Below, piece by piece: positions 1 to 9,863 of a stretch of 64,000 bases of DNA. Each line of letters begins with the position of its first letter. Positions within the stretch are counted from its first letter, which is position 1. The translations under genes were made by a program, and so were the position numbers. The DNA comes from Daldinia sp. FL1419 (taxonomy: Eukaryota; Ascomycota; Sordariomycetes; Xylariales; Hypoxylaceae), in contig MU623346.1 of NCBI GenBank assembly GCA_025201765.1, positions 62,001-126,000 of the forward strand. Direction: 5' to 3'. Under the pieces are notes generated by a model. The model ran no database searches and had not been told where the DNA came from. It worked only from the letters and a program-made list of their open reading frames with translations.

Positions 1-677
1 AGAAAATACTAACGATAAGCCTAGTCTACGGTCTATCTTTAAACAACGCTGTTATTTTAGAAGTTATCGGCTACTCTACCAAGGATACCAGCAGCACCTA
101 CGAGCTCCTATACAATACGGCCATCGGTAACCTTATCATTGTCTTGGCTGGTGCCGTCCCGGGATACTGGGTCTCAGTCGCCACGCTTGACACACTCGGC
201 CGAAAGACCATCCAGATGGGTGGATTCATCATCTTGACTATTCTCTTTGTCGTCATGGGTTTTGCCTACAACCACATTTCTAGCAACGGACTTCTAGCCA
301 TCTACGTCCTTGCACAATTCTTCTTCAACTTCGGTCCCAACATGACCACCTTCATCGTCCCCGGCGAAGTATTCCCCACCCGTTACCGATCTACTTCTCA
401 CGGTATCTCAGCCGCCTCCGGTAAGGTTGGTTCCATCATTGGTCAGGGCGCCATCTCGATCCTTCGAACGCACGGAGCTACCAAGGATAACGAAAACCCC
501 TGGATGGACCACGTGCTCGAGATTTACGCGCTATTCATGCTTCTCGGTATTTTCACCACATTCTTTATCCCTGAGACCAAGCGCAAGACTCTCGAAGAGC
601 TCTCGGGTGAGGACCAACCTGCGCCTCTACCGGCTACCAAGGCTAGCAGCCAGACCAAGACCGCGGAGTCGCTATAA
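1..677 (+). CDS. PHO84: PHO84-type inorganic phosphate transporter, C-terminal part (5' end outside window)
   Basis: This is the C-terminal portion of a major facilitator superfamily transporter. An open frame enters at base 3 without a stop and runs to TAA at 675-677, about 224 residues. The segment around YGLSLNNAVILEVIGYS, the motif PGEVFPTRYRSTSHG and the tail PETKRKTLEEL fit the fungal PHO84/phosphate:H+ symporter branch of the sugar-porter-like MFS family better than hexose carriers. Several hydrophobic segments are visible (near IGNLIIVLAGAVPGYW, IILTILFVVMGF, LFMLLGIFTTFFI), matching the last transmembrane helices. Such proteins import phosphate at the plasma membrane and are usually induced by phosphate starvation. 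The N-terminal half and promoter lie left of the window, so neither regulation nor integrity of the full gene can be judged. An organic-solute carrier of the same subfamily is the alternative. Confidence 0.85.
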   Translation, partial: KILTISLVYGLSLNNAVILEVIGYSTKDTSSTYELLYNTAIGNLIIVLAGAVPGYWVSVATLDTLGRKTIQMGGFIILTILFVVMGFAYNHISSNGLLAIYVLAQFFFNFGPNMTTFIVPGEVFPTRYRSTSHGISAASGKVGSIIGQGAISILRTHGATKDNENPWMDHVLEIYALFMLLGIFTTFFIPETKRKTLEELSGEDQPAPLPATKASSQTKTAESL

Positions 678-1085
678 TACTTTCCTTGTACCTTTTTTTT
701 TTCTAGGATGAAATTATTATTGTGTGCTTGTGCGCAAACGCGAAAAAAAACACTATAACATGACGAAGTCATGGACTAGGCTCCATAGAGACGAGTATTT
801 GTCTGATCCATCATGTGGACGGGGCGGCATTTGATGACATTGACACGAACAACATCTGGCCCCCTTGCGTTTTTTTGTATCAATATAGATTAATATACCC
901 AATTCAATCGTTAAGTTTCCTTCTATTCTGTCTAAACTACTACAGCCAAAGTAAGCAAGCCACTTGGCCTTTTTTTTTTTTTTTGATTCGTGTAATTAGC
1001 TCTGGCTTAGCTACCTAGGTACTATTCACAACGCTTCATTTCTACCTTGCGTTCTGCCACAGCTCAGTATAATAGAGGAACAGAT
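678..1085. other. Convergent intergenic region
   Basis: The 3' ends of the phosphate transporter and the DUF427 gene face each other here. It holds T-rich runs (about 691-702 and 970-983) that may belong to 3' untranslated regions. No conserved coding sequence is seen. Confidence 0.6.
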
Positions 1086-1566
1086 TTATACTCCCGTCAC
1101 ATCGACTTTGGTTTTATCTACCCCCTGATTAGACCCATATCACCTCTTTAGAAGCTTTAGAAGCTCTCAGCAAAAAGGGGTTAACCACTCACAAAAAGCA
1201 ACATAATCCTTAATATTCTTCGCCTTATCAAACGGCGCGGGATAGTACCACGCAGCATTCGTAAGCTCCTTATCTGCGCGGGCACAAGTAATTAGTATGT
1301 AGTTCCGTGATACCCGGTACTTCTACTTCGGCCCCCTCCCCTCCCTTCTTACGCAGAGAGACAGTTTACTACGCACCACCGACTTTGATCGTGTAGTAGT
1401 CCGCGTCGCCCTTCCACCCGCAGTACGTGTGCAAGTCCGTCTTGCTGAAGAACTCGGGCTTGAGGGACGACGGCGGGAAGTACACGTTCCCCTCGACGAG
1501 CTCGTAGACGGAGGAGGAGGCGATTACGGTGCCGTCCACGGCGGCTTGGACGTGCCCGGATGGCAT
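1086..1566 (-). CDS. DUF427 domain protein
   Basis: Small protein of 100 residues that is essentially one DUF427 domain. I deduce three exons on the minus strand: 1377-1566, 1193-1273 and 1086-1117, with introns opening GTGCGT and GTGAGT and closing in CAG and TAG. Joined phases agree, and the last exon gives the family-typical end DYVAFYKTKVDVTGV. Core family features are VYFPPSSL, the YCGWKGDADYY stretch and AAWYYPAPFDKAKNIKDY. DUF427 proteins are small beta-rich proteins of unknown biochemical role, common in bacteria and fungi, so no reaction is assigned. The start is the ATG at 1566, giving PSGHVQAAVDGTVIA at the usual N-terminus; an additional short upstream exon cannot be excluded. No targeting signal is seen. 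Confidence 0.85.
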
Positions 1567-1740
1567 GGCTGGTTATTTGTTTAATTCGAGGTTTTTAATT
1601 TTAGGTTCTTACTTTACGACTGATGGGATTGCTTGGAGCTTAGAGCTTAGTGGGTAAGGGTTGGTGAGAATGAGAAGAAGATTAATAAGTTGGACAGGGC
1701 AGGGCAGGGCAGGGATACAATAACGGCGCTGCATGACGCT

Positions 1741-1848
1741 ACCTAGGTAGGTACCTAGGTTACTCAATTGTTTGCTACAATGTTGCGGGGTAATCAGCTT
1801 AGAAGGGTTCTAGAAGGATTCCCGCGCAGTAGGTACCTAGGTACCTAG
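1741..1848. repeat. Two copies of the dispersed CCTAGGTA/GGTACC palindrome
   Basis: ACCTAGGTAGGTACCTAGGT at 1741-1760 and AGGTACCTAGGTACCTAG at 1831-1848 are near-perfect inverted repeats made of alternating CCTAGG and GGTACC units. The same motif recurs in most intergenic gaps of the window (for example 7592, 16381, 39928, 45696, 57696, 60733) and I did not find it inside coding exons. Confidence 0.8.
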
Positions 1849-2497
1849 TTCGTGATGCCCACGAAAAAGGTAGGTACTATGTAAGTACCTTGTAGTTGTA
1901 CATACATGACGGGAATAGGTAATACCTTGGGTACTCAGGTATATATGCTACTCCGGCACTATGCATCAATGGAGTAAGTAGGTACCTATTTCGTCAGACC
2001 GAGGTTGTGGGATATACCGTACCGTATACTTGGCCGCAATCAACTGTATCCATTTACCGTGCAGTATGAAGACAAGGAAAGAGCAGAAAAAGAGTAATAA
2101 ATGAGACCGGCAGACCGGCTAACTAGATCCACCAACGAATAACGGTCAAGATATTTCCAAGAGCGGGTGGTTTAGCGTCTCTAAAACCCCGCTAGATTTT
2201 CTCCCGACGCCCGAGCAGCTTCCACGTCTACTCCACCGTCTCCAGGCTTTCTCCAACCCGCTCGGTCCTCGCTGCGACCCTAGAAATTGGTTCGCTGTAT
2301 CCGCTAACGGATCCAACGTCGGCAATATTTAATCTTTGTGAGAGCCTCGGTGGCTAATGTTGTTTTGTTTTAATTCCGTACGTAAACATTCGGTGCGTTC
2401 GCATTGGTTAAGTCTAGCTATTTTGTATCATATTATATCGCCCAAGTCTTGACGGCAAAGTCTCAAGTATTCCTCTTGTATCGAATTACGGTGTCAC

Positions 2498-2530
2498 GAG
2501 ACGCACCGACGAGACGCACCGACGAGACGC
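2498..2530. repeat. 13-bp tandem repeat, 2.5 copies
   Basis: Unit GAGACGCACCGAC at 2498-2510 and 2511-2523, then a partial GAGACGC at 2524-2530. It ends about 50 bp before the dehydrogenase ATG, so it lies in the core promoter or 5' untranslated region. Confidence 0.85.
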
Positions 2531-2581
2531 GGGCTTAAAGTACGTCATAAAAGGAGTTAACCCGGAGCGGGCGTATTCGCG

Positions 2582-4239
2582 ATGGCGCTTTCTGGCGTTG
2601 AAGTTGCTAAGCACAATAGCAAGGAGTCTTGCTGGGTGGTAATTCACGTAAGTTGGCGTCGAATGGCTTATGCAATAAAATCAATGTCTCACCGACTTGT
2701 CTTAGGGGAAAGCCTACGATGTCACTGAATTCTTACCAGGTTGGTAGCACGTCGCTCTTCACGTATCGAAAACTGAGAAACTAATCGACCGCAGAACATC
2801 CTGGTGGCATGGGCGTCATCTTAAGGTATGCTGGTAAAGATGCGACTGAGGAATTCGAACCTATACATCCTCCGGATACGCTGGACAAGTATCTAGACAA
2901 ATCGAAGCATTTGGGACCTGTGGATTTGAAAACCGTTGCCAAGATCAAGGAAGAAGAGGATCCCGAGGAAGCTGAGCGGCAACAGCGTATTGCAGACAAG
3001 CCGCTATTGTCACAATGTTATAATCTGATGGACTTCGAATCGGTGGCCAAGAGGGTTATGAAGAGAGGTGCTTGGGGCTACTACTCCAGTGCTGCGGATG
3101 ACGAAATAGTATGTCCTTTTCCCACTCGCGTGGTCCAGGTATAAGCTAATCAAATTGGCCAGACGCTCCGAGAAAACCACGAAGCCTTCCACAGGATATG
3201 GTTCCGGCCTAGGATCCTAGTCGACGTCAAGAAAGTAGATTTCTCAACCACTATGCTCGGCTCCAAAGTCGACATTCCTTTCTACGTTACAGCTACAGCA
3301 CTCGGTAAACTAGGTCACCCAGAAGGCGAAGTCATATTAACGCGCGCCGCCAAGAAGCACAATGTCGTGCAGATGATCCCCACCTTAGCCTCATGCTCTT
3401 TCGACGAGATCGTAGACGCGGCGGAGGGCGACCAGGTCCAGTGGCTGCAATTATACGTCAACTCGGACCGAGCGATAACCGAACGCATCGTCCGACACGC
3501 GGAGAAGCGCGGGTGCAAGGGATTGTTCATTACGGTTGACGCGCCGCAATTGGGTAGGAGAGAGAAGGATATGCGAACGAAGTTCACAGACAAGGGATCA
3601 AATGTCCAGTCTGGACAGGAGACGGATAATTCTCAGGGCGCGGCGAGAGCTATTTCGTCATTTATCGATCCGGGGTTGTCGTGGAAGGATATTCCCTGGT
3701 TCCAGTCTATTACTAAGATGCCTATTGTGCTGAAGGGCGTGCAGAGAGTGGAAGATGTGGTTAAGGCGATCGAGTATGGGGTCCAAGGCGTTGTGCTATC
3801 CAACCACGGGGGCCGGCAACTAGATTTTGCGCGATCAGGAGTCGAAGTCTTAGCCGAAACGGTTCCAGTCCTACGGGAGCTAGGTCTCGAGGGCCGTATC
3901 GAAATATTCGTCGATGGTGGCGTGCGGCGCGCCACTGATATAATCAAGGCGTTATGCTTGGGTGCTAAGGGCGTGGGTATTGGCCGGCCGTTCCTATACG
4001 CCATGTCAGCGTATGGAATCGACGGCGTAGACCGCGCGATGCAGCTCCTCCGCGACGAGATGGAGATGGCGATGCGACTAATTGGATGCACGAGCGTAGA
4101 TCAGCTGAACTCATCGCTCGTGGACACGCGAAACCTCGGTAGCCACGTTACAGGCGTACCGCGAGACCATCTCGGTCACAAAGTGTACGATCCGCTCGTT
4201 ACGCCGGCTTTTAAGCCACCTAAGTCATCCAAGCTGTAA
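2582..4239 (+). CDS. Cytochrome b2-type FMN-dependent alpha-hydroxy-acid dehydrogenase
   Basis: Deduced as four exons: 2582-2647, 2706-2739, 2795-3108 and 3163-4239, coding 496 residues. Residues 1-75 are a cytochrome b5-like heme domain with the two histidine ligands H35 (in EHPGG) and H58 (in EPIHPP), spaced 23 apart as in yeast flavocytochrome b2. Residues ~110-480 are the FMN-binding TIM barrel. The WGYYSSAADDE tyrosine, the QLYVN tyrosine, the aspartate of ITVDAPQ, the lysine of IVLKGVQ and the catalytic pair H353/R356 in SNHGGRQLD are all present. The family oxidises L-lactate or other L-2-hydroxy acids to the 2-oxo acid and passes electrons to cytochrome c. No mitochondrial presequence precedes the heme domain: the protein begins MALSGVEVAKHN and enters cytochrome b5 at once, so a cytosolic paralogue acting on another 2-hydroxy acid is possible. 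The family is certain, the substrate is not. Confidence 0.93.
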
Positions 4240-4748
4240 GCCGCATGGCTTGGGGGTGTGCCCTGTTTTTAGATATTGGTTAATTTTGGACCATTGGTCT
4301 TTATCTGGGACATTCCTTCGTAGTAGTTACTTCGTGCCGTACGGGTGTAGGATATACCAGTTTGGTTGGTTGATTAGGCGCGAGTGACTTCAGATTGTAC
4401 ATAGGACTTTGGCAAGACCACTGTGAAATATGGATTTTTGGAATTTGTTGCTCAACCCCCTTTCCGCCATGGCCAATAGACCCTCATCATATTACGATTT
4501 CTATATCGGATACCTTATCCTTCCTAAACTGTCGCTGTCACAGCTTGTCGTATAACTCAAGAGATGTCTGTCTTAAGCTAGATAGGCATCTGTATGAAAC
4601 AGTGTAACACGCCGTATACATACAGCCATGTGTTACTCACATTAGTATATTTTTCTTGGTTTTCCTCAGTCTTTTTTCTTTTCCCGTGGGAAGTATTCCT
4701 GGTCTTTCGTGACCCACATGCGAATAGTAAATTACCTACCTTTTCGGT
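4240..4748. other. Intergenic region upstream of the CorA-like gene
   Basis: About 500 bp between same-strand genes. No conserved coding sequence is recognised. It could hide a 5' exon of the CorA-like gene, because that protein starts abruptly, but I could not find a convincing one. Confidence 0.4.
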
Positions 4749-6226
4749 ATGAACCACCTTCGACAACAGGCTCGTGCCCTATTCCTCCACCGTGTCAAGC
4801 CTCGCAACGATAGGTGCCAAGTGTTTGAGATCTGGGGAACGGATAACAGAGTCATCCATTCCGAAAGGGTAGTGTTAACGCACGAGGTGCCACTGTATCT
4901 CAAATACTACTCAGGGGTGCCGGTCCTCAAGTTTATCCAATTTCCCGTCAGGATATCCCATAAATCCCGTCAACAGCCGTATCAGCAGTTAGCCTGGATT
5001 CCGGAAATACTTACCGGTCTGGGCATCGAGCCATATATGATCGGACTGTTGACTCGGGGTCCAAATCTGTTTGAGGCAGTAGAAAGGGAGAGCCGTGAAT
5101 TAGGGAAGGTTCTTAGTATATTTATGAATGGTGTCGATTCGCGTATACTAGGTGAGTAGTTATTACGTATAACTACCTAACCGGTTAGGTAGTCACCGCA
5201 CGGTGGTAGTGTATAGAGAAGCCTTCCTTTGAATGTGCCGTGCTCGAACCATCACAGCTACCTGTTGATGCATTCGATGCATTCGATGCATTCTCTTGAA
5301 GGGGGGAGGGAGGTTAATTGCCTGCTAATCAAGATATTGCTAGCATCTTATAACTTCACCACCAAATCTACGATATGTCTCCTATTTACGCTGGAGAAAA
5401 GTTCAGATACGCGGTACGAGGATATGGCGAAATTCCTAAGGCGAAGCAGCGGTCTCTTCCAGAGCAGCTACTTCGTACCATTGCTTATCCTAGTTAGCCA
5501 CACGGACCTTGTCTTGGATGGGTTTGGTTCTTTCTTCGGTTACGATCTCCAGCACGTCAAAGAGACAAACCTTCAAGACTGGGAGATTTCTCGGAACAAG
5601 CTCCGGTGGGTTAAGCATTATAATCACTTGGCCCGTAACATCTCCAGGTACCTACGAAAAAAACTAGACGAAGATGTGGCACTGGGGATCCCAGCGTCGT
5701 CGTCGCATGGCAGTGTTGTCCAGGCTCAAATAAGAGAAGCCTTACGGCTGTTGGAGCTGACGATCAATCCGGCTGCTCGAGATGTAGAATGGCACTTGCA
5801 GAGGAACGAGGACCATATGGGGCAGGTAAGATTCCGTCATCTTGTCGCGGATAAGATAATCTCTAAAATATGAAATGCCCATGTAAATTAACTGCCACTC
5901 AGATTTCGCGTAAGATGATGCGGCAAGACACGATGGCTAGCATCAGTCTTAGCGAGACGAGTGTCGAGCTGTCCAAGATGGCTACGTTTGATAGCTCGTC
6001 TATGAAAGTGATCGCGGCCATGACGATGGTATTCTTACCGGGGATGTTCTTCGCGTCACTATTTTCAATGCCGCTTCTTGACTGGGACGAGCAGAAGGTC
6101 GTGAGGAAGAAGTTCTGGGTGTACTGGGCGTTTACTGGCCCTTCTACCGTGCTGATTGTTATCCTCTGGCTTGGCATTACGCAGTTTAAGCAGATGAGAG
6201 GGTTCTTCCACGTTGGAAGACGTTGA
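4749..6226 (+). CDS. CorA-like membrane protein (fungal divergent family)
   Basis: Three exons deduced: 4749-5151, 5407-5825 and 5903-6226, with donors GTGAGT and GTAAGA; phases agree and give 381 residues. The N-terminal two-thirds is soluble and mostly helical. Two hydrophobic helices at the C-terminus (around VIAAMTMVFLPGMFFASLF and YWAFTGPSTVLIVILWLGI) have the arrangement of CorA/Mrs2 divalent-cation channels. The helix-1 pattern AMTMVFLPGMFFASLFSMP is typical of the large fungal CorA-like group, whose members lack the Gly-Met-Asn selectivity motif; it is missing here too, so Mg2+ transport should not be assumed. The first intron (5152-5406) is long and holds a 9-bp tandem repeat. An in-frame stop at 4728-4730 precedes the ATG. 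Relatives are often longer at the N-terminus, so an upstream exon may be missing. Confidence 0.75.
5267..5293. repeat. 9-bp tandem repeat, 3 copies, intronic
   Basis: GATGCATTC occurs three times in tandem at 5267-5293 inside intron 1 of the CorA-like gene. Each unit contains the palindrome ATGCAT. Confidence 0.85.
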
Positions 6227-7784
6227 CCTTTTTTTTTTTTTGGCGGGGGGAGAGACATTAGCACTTTAAGGACCGTGATGGTTCCGGGTTCACGGGAGAG
6301 TCGACGGTGGACTAAAGAGGAATGAAGATGGCGCGTAAGCCGCAAGTCATTGTGCAATTTAAAAAGTCTAGAAGTACCAGGCGTATTATGTAATCTGATA
6401 TCTAATATGTAGTTACCTACGATGAGATACATGTAGGAACTTAAGCAGTTCCACGTGACTCTTAAAAGTCGGACATGCATAACGCGGAAAACCGAGGGGC
6501 CGTGAAATCAAGCTTTCTTCAACTTACAACATTTTCCGCAAGATGAGACGCCAAAATCGTAAAAAGATGAAGAGGAGGAAGAAGAAGAGGTAAAAGCGGT
6601 CATTTAATTGTATCATATTTATCCTTATATCTTATCATGATAGTTTAATCTCTGTATAAAAATGTCAGCATGCATTTTTCACACCCCGTATTATTTTCTT
6701 TTCCACCCCCGGCTGAGATTCCCAGTGAGAGAGGTTGGTTAACTTATTTGGCAGCGTGGGAAGCCGTACTATGTAGGAAGCGTGGGCACCTGACAGGAAC
6801 CCCATCTACGCCATCCTAGCTTTTTATCCAAGCTTACCCCAGACGGTCGGGATTCATTCGTCACTCGTTGCACTTATCAAACAGGGTGTGACCCAAGCTG
6901 CGTGACGAGTCAGCGTCATCTTATTCGGCAGAGCTCAAAATCATTCATCAAACTATTCAAAGCCACACAAAGCCAAAGCCGCTGCGTCGTCTTAAAAGGA
7001 AAAATGCCGAACGAGCCTCAGAAGACCCTTGTTGCATAAAAACAATAACATAGTAATCTCGAGTCACTTTTCGAGTCACTTTTCGAGTCACTTTTCGAGT
7101 CCGTTTTTTGAGGCGCTATAAATATAATTCCTCGGTAGCAACATTCGTTATTAACGTCGGTGATTAACAGATTAAAAAGAGTACCTATTATTATCTATCT
7201 ACATCGTCCGATTCGATATCGCAACAAATTTATTCGTTCTTTTTGCGATTCTCGTATCCGACGGCGATGGAAGGATAAAAATAAAAATAAAAATAAAAAT
7301 AATCCCGATAAAGAGGTAACACAGCACAAATTCACCTGGATACTTATAAAAAAAAACCCCCCAAAAAACCAGAGACAATAAAGACAATACGACGCAGATA
7401 TTGTCTCAGTACGACATCATTCATAACGAAGCAAGGTCAAGCTTCGGGACGATCTGTCCGCATACACAACCATTTTCGAGAAGGAGCATGACGATCCAGA
7501 CCCGCAACCCAAACTTCCAGAGGCGAAGTCATTCATCCTAGCATTTCCACCTCCAAAAGCTCCCCCCCCAGCTTTTCCCCCAAAGCACTTACCTAGGTAC
7601 CTACCTATCCGTTCCAGAGAATTACCAAGCTGTCACTCGCATAATCCAACCCAACCCGTACGAAACGACCCTCTTTCCCCAGTAGCCCCAGTGGGCCTCC
7701 ATTTCAACAATATATTTCCCGACTTGACTCAACTCCAAGCCGGTCTCCCCCCCCTCCACTACTGCTGTAGCTTGACTACCCAAC
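6227..7784. promoter_or_regulatory. Intergenic region and promoter of the Rab GTPase gene
   Basis: About 1.56 kb without recognisable genes. It contains a polyT/G tract directly after the CorA-like stop, three and a half 12-bp GAGTCACTTTTC repeats (7061-7101), an AAAATA microsatellite (about 7275-7304) and a copy of the dispersed palindrome near 7592-7608. Small ORFs here overlap low-complexity DNA and look accidental. Confidence 0.5.
7061..7101. repeat. 12-bp tandem repeat carrying GAGTCA
   Basis: GAGTCACTTTTC repeats at 7061-7072, 7073-7084 and 7085-7096 and then breaks after GAGTC. GAGTCA is six of the seven bases of the Gcn4/AP-1 site TGAGTCA, so the array could bind bZIP factors weakly; this is inference from consensus alone. 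Confidence 0.85.
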
Positions 7785-8828
7785 ATGTCTTCCCTCGAGG
7801 CCAAGATCGTCGTCCTCGGCTCCCAAGGCGTAGGCAAGACCTCGCTGGTGACGCGTTATTGCAAGGGTGCCTTCAATCCGGCCCAGAATACTTCTACCGT
7901 CGGCGCTAGTTTTATGACCAAGAGGGTTTTAGACGGTGACACTGATACCGTCGTTCGATTACAGATATGGGATACAGGTATTACCCAACTCTCTCCACTT
8001 ATTATCTATTTCCTAGACCAACATAGGATATGAAAGCTAACTTTGCTCGACTAAAAAGCCGGACAGGAACGGTTCCGCTCGATATCGCGGCTCTACTATC
8101 GCGGGGCTAATGCCTGCATCCTATGCTATAGCATCACCGACGCACAGTCCTTCGCCGAGATGGGTGTATGGCTGACGGAACTACGTCGCAACTTGCCACC
8201 CGATATCGTACTCCACGTAGTAGGCACCAAGGCTGACATCGTCGCCCGCGATCCTACACGCCGTGAAGTACCCTTCGAAAGATGTATAGCCTACGTCGCC
8301 GAGAACCTCGCTCCAGGCCTCGGCTCCACACCCCCACCAACCGCCGCACCGTCCGGCTTAACGGCCCTACCACCGGGTCCCGGCGTAAGCCAGTCTAGCG
8401 TGGTAGTCACGCCCGCGGCGTCGAGCGCCCAGGAACCACGCAGCCCGAGTAGCAAGCGTAGCAGCGGGTTCTGGGGTCAAGAAGTCGGGTGGGACGCATG
8501 TCACGAGATTAGCGCTGAGAGCGGCGAGGGTGTAGAAGAGGTATTCCGAGTCGTGACACGCAAGCTCGTCGAGCAGAACCGAAAGATGCAGCAGGCTGTT
8601 CTAGCCGCTACCGCTACTCCAGGGACACCCGGTTACGAGAGCGGTATGGATGGTGGGTACTTTGACGGCGCGAATCCTCGTGGTAGCTTCCGCGTTGGTA
8701 AGGATCGCAGGAGTTGGTTATTCTCGCCCGGCTTCTCGCCAGCAACTACGACGGAGAACCCGAATGCGAATGGTACAGAGCATCAGGGGCAGGGAGAGGA
8801 ACAGAGGCGAGGACGACGGTGCTGTTAG
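7785..8828 (+). CDS. Divergent Rab-family small GTPase with low-complexity insert
   Basis: Two exons: 7785-7977 and 8059-8828. The intron splits the DTAGQERF switch-II motif in the expected phase; the product is 320 residues. Visible G motifs are the P-loop GSQGVGKT (residues 12-19), switch II DTAGQERF, VGTKAD in the G4 position and SAESGEG in the G5 position. The C-terminus is RRCC, fitting double geranylgeranylation and membrane attachment. It is about 110 residues longer than a usual Rab: a Pro/Ser/Ala-rich insertion of roughly 60 residues lies between G4 and G5, and a Gly/Pro-rich hypervariable tail precedes the cysteines. G4 has Thr instead of Asn (TKAD for NKxD), seen in some Rab5/Rab24-like proteins. 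It should act in vesicle traffic or autophagy, but the exact Rab class is unresolved. Confidence 0.85.
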
Positions 8829-9863
8829 TCGGGTTCGATGTCATGAGGTAAAGCGGGCGGGTTATCTCAATGGCATTACGGAGGCATGATCGATTCCTAT
8901 TCAACCATTATATTTCAAGGATAGCCCTCCAGTGGGCCTCGGAGGCGTTGGTATTTTTCTACTATTTGCCGCTTGAGGCAAGAAGAAAGTTCCATGACAG
9001 TATATTACCGAGGGAGGGGGATCAAATATCGTCTTTCGACATCAAGTACGGCGTTTGGACAAAGCATATTTGGGATTCGGCATCAGGGTTCATGAGGGTC
9101 AGGTCAAATCAGGTCAGGATGGTTTATAAGTCCCGGTCCCCGGAGTTTGTGTATATGTTCTTATCGCACGTTATTCCTGGTCGGAGCGAGTATATCGATT
9201 GGTTTCTTATGAGATACGAATGGATTACGAATTGTTATCGACTGAGGTTCTTCGGTTCCTTTGCCGTTGTCGTTTGGTTCTTGATTTCGATGCATTTGCA
9301 GGGTTTTCTGATTTGCATTTGCATTTGGTATTTCATGGAAGGGGAGGGGAGGGACAGGCATACCTAACCCGAGGAATTATATCCGTAGCATGGAGTTACG
9401 CATAGGGAACCCAAATGAGGGTATTCCTATCACTTGGCAAAATATACGAAAATTCAGGCCGCCCCGATGTTGAGTTTCAAAGTGTCCTAACCTTAGTGCC
9501 TACCATGATAATTACTTAGGTACTGTAGCAAGAAAGCTTTCCGAATAACCATTTTAACATTGCAACATTCTGCTTTTATTATTCTTTGATCAGGGGTTAA
9601 TAGTATCTGGGGAGATAGTGGTAAATCATGGCTTAATTTAATACCCGGGTCCTATTGAAACATAAAAGGTTTTAAAATCCATACACGATCAGTTCAAGGG
9701 TGAAATGGTTTATGGCGGACCTTAAAGTCGTACGTAGAAATCATAGATCCTCAATAACCTCTATTAATATCAAGTACTTATGCTTAAGTTAAATCTTGAA
9801 GTAGTGTGTCAACTCATCTATACAAGATCCGTTCTACCGTGTCTATCTCTATACAACTACCCT
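8829..9863. other. Convergent intergenic region with an unsupported 165-codon ORF
   Basis: The Rab and helicase genes converge here. A plus-strand ORF (8870-9367, 165 codons) has a hydrophobic C-terminal third but no family I recognise, and starts only 41 bp past the Rab stop, so it is probably 3' untranslated DNA. The rest (9368-9863) is AT-rich with nothing recognisable. Confidence 0.4.

Larger units (their letters stand above)
1567..2581. promoter_or_regulatory. Divergent promoter region between DUF427 and cytochrome b2-like genes
   Basis: About 1 kb between divergently transcribed genes. It holds copies of the dispersed palindrome (1741-1760 and 1831-1848), several related GTAGGTACCT stretches up to about 1985, and a 13-bp tandem repeat at 2498-2530 close to the dehydrogenase start codon. 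No ORF with family similarity is seen. Confidence 0.5.

Noticed and set aside
3633..4091. 152-codon minus-strand ORF
   Set aside because: Lies opposite the FMN domain of the dehydrogenase, which has clear catalytic motifs; a composition shadow.
5899..6480. 193-codon minus-strand ORF
   Set aside because: Antisense to the last exon of the CorA-like gene and running through a polyT/G tract; no recognisable domain.
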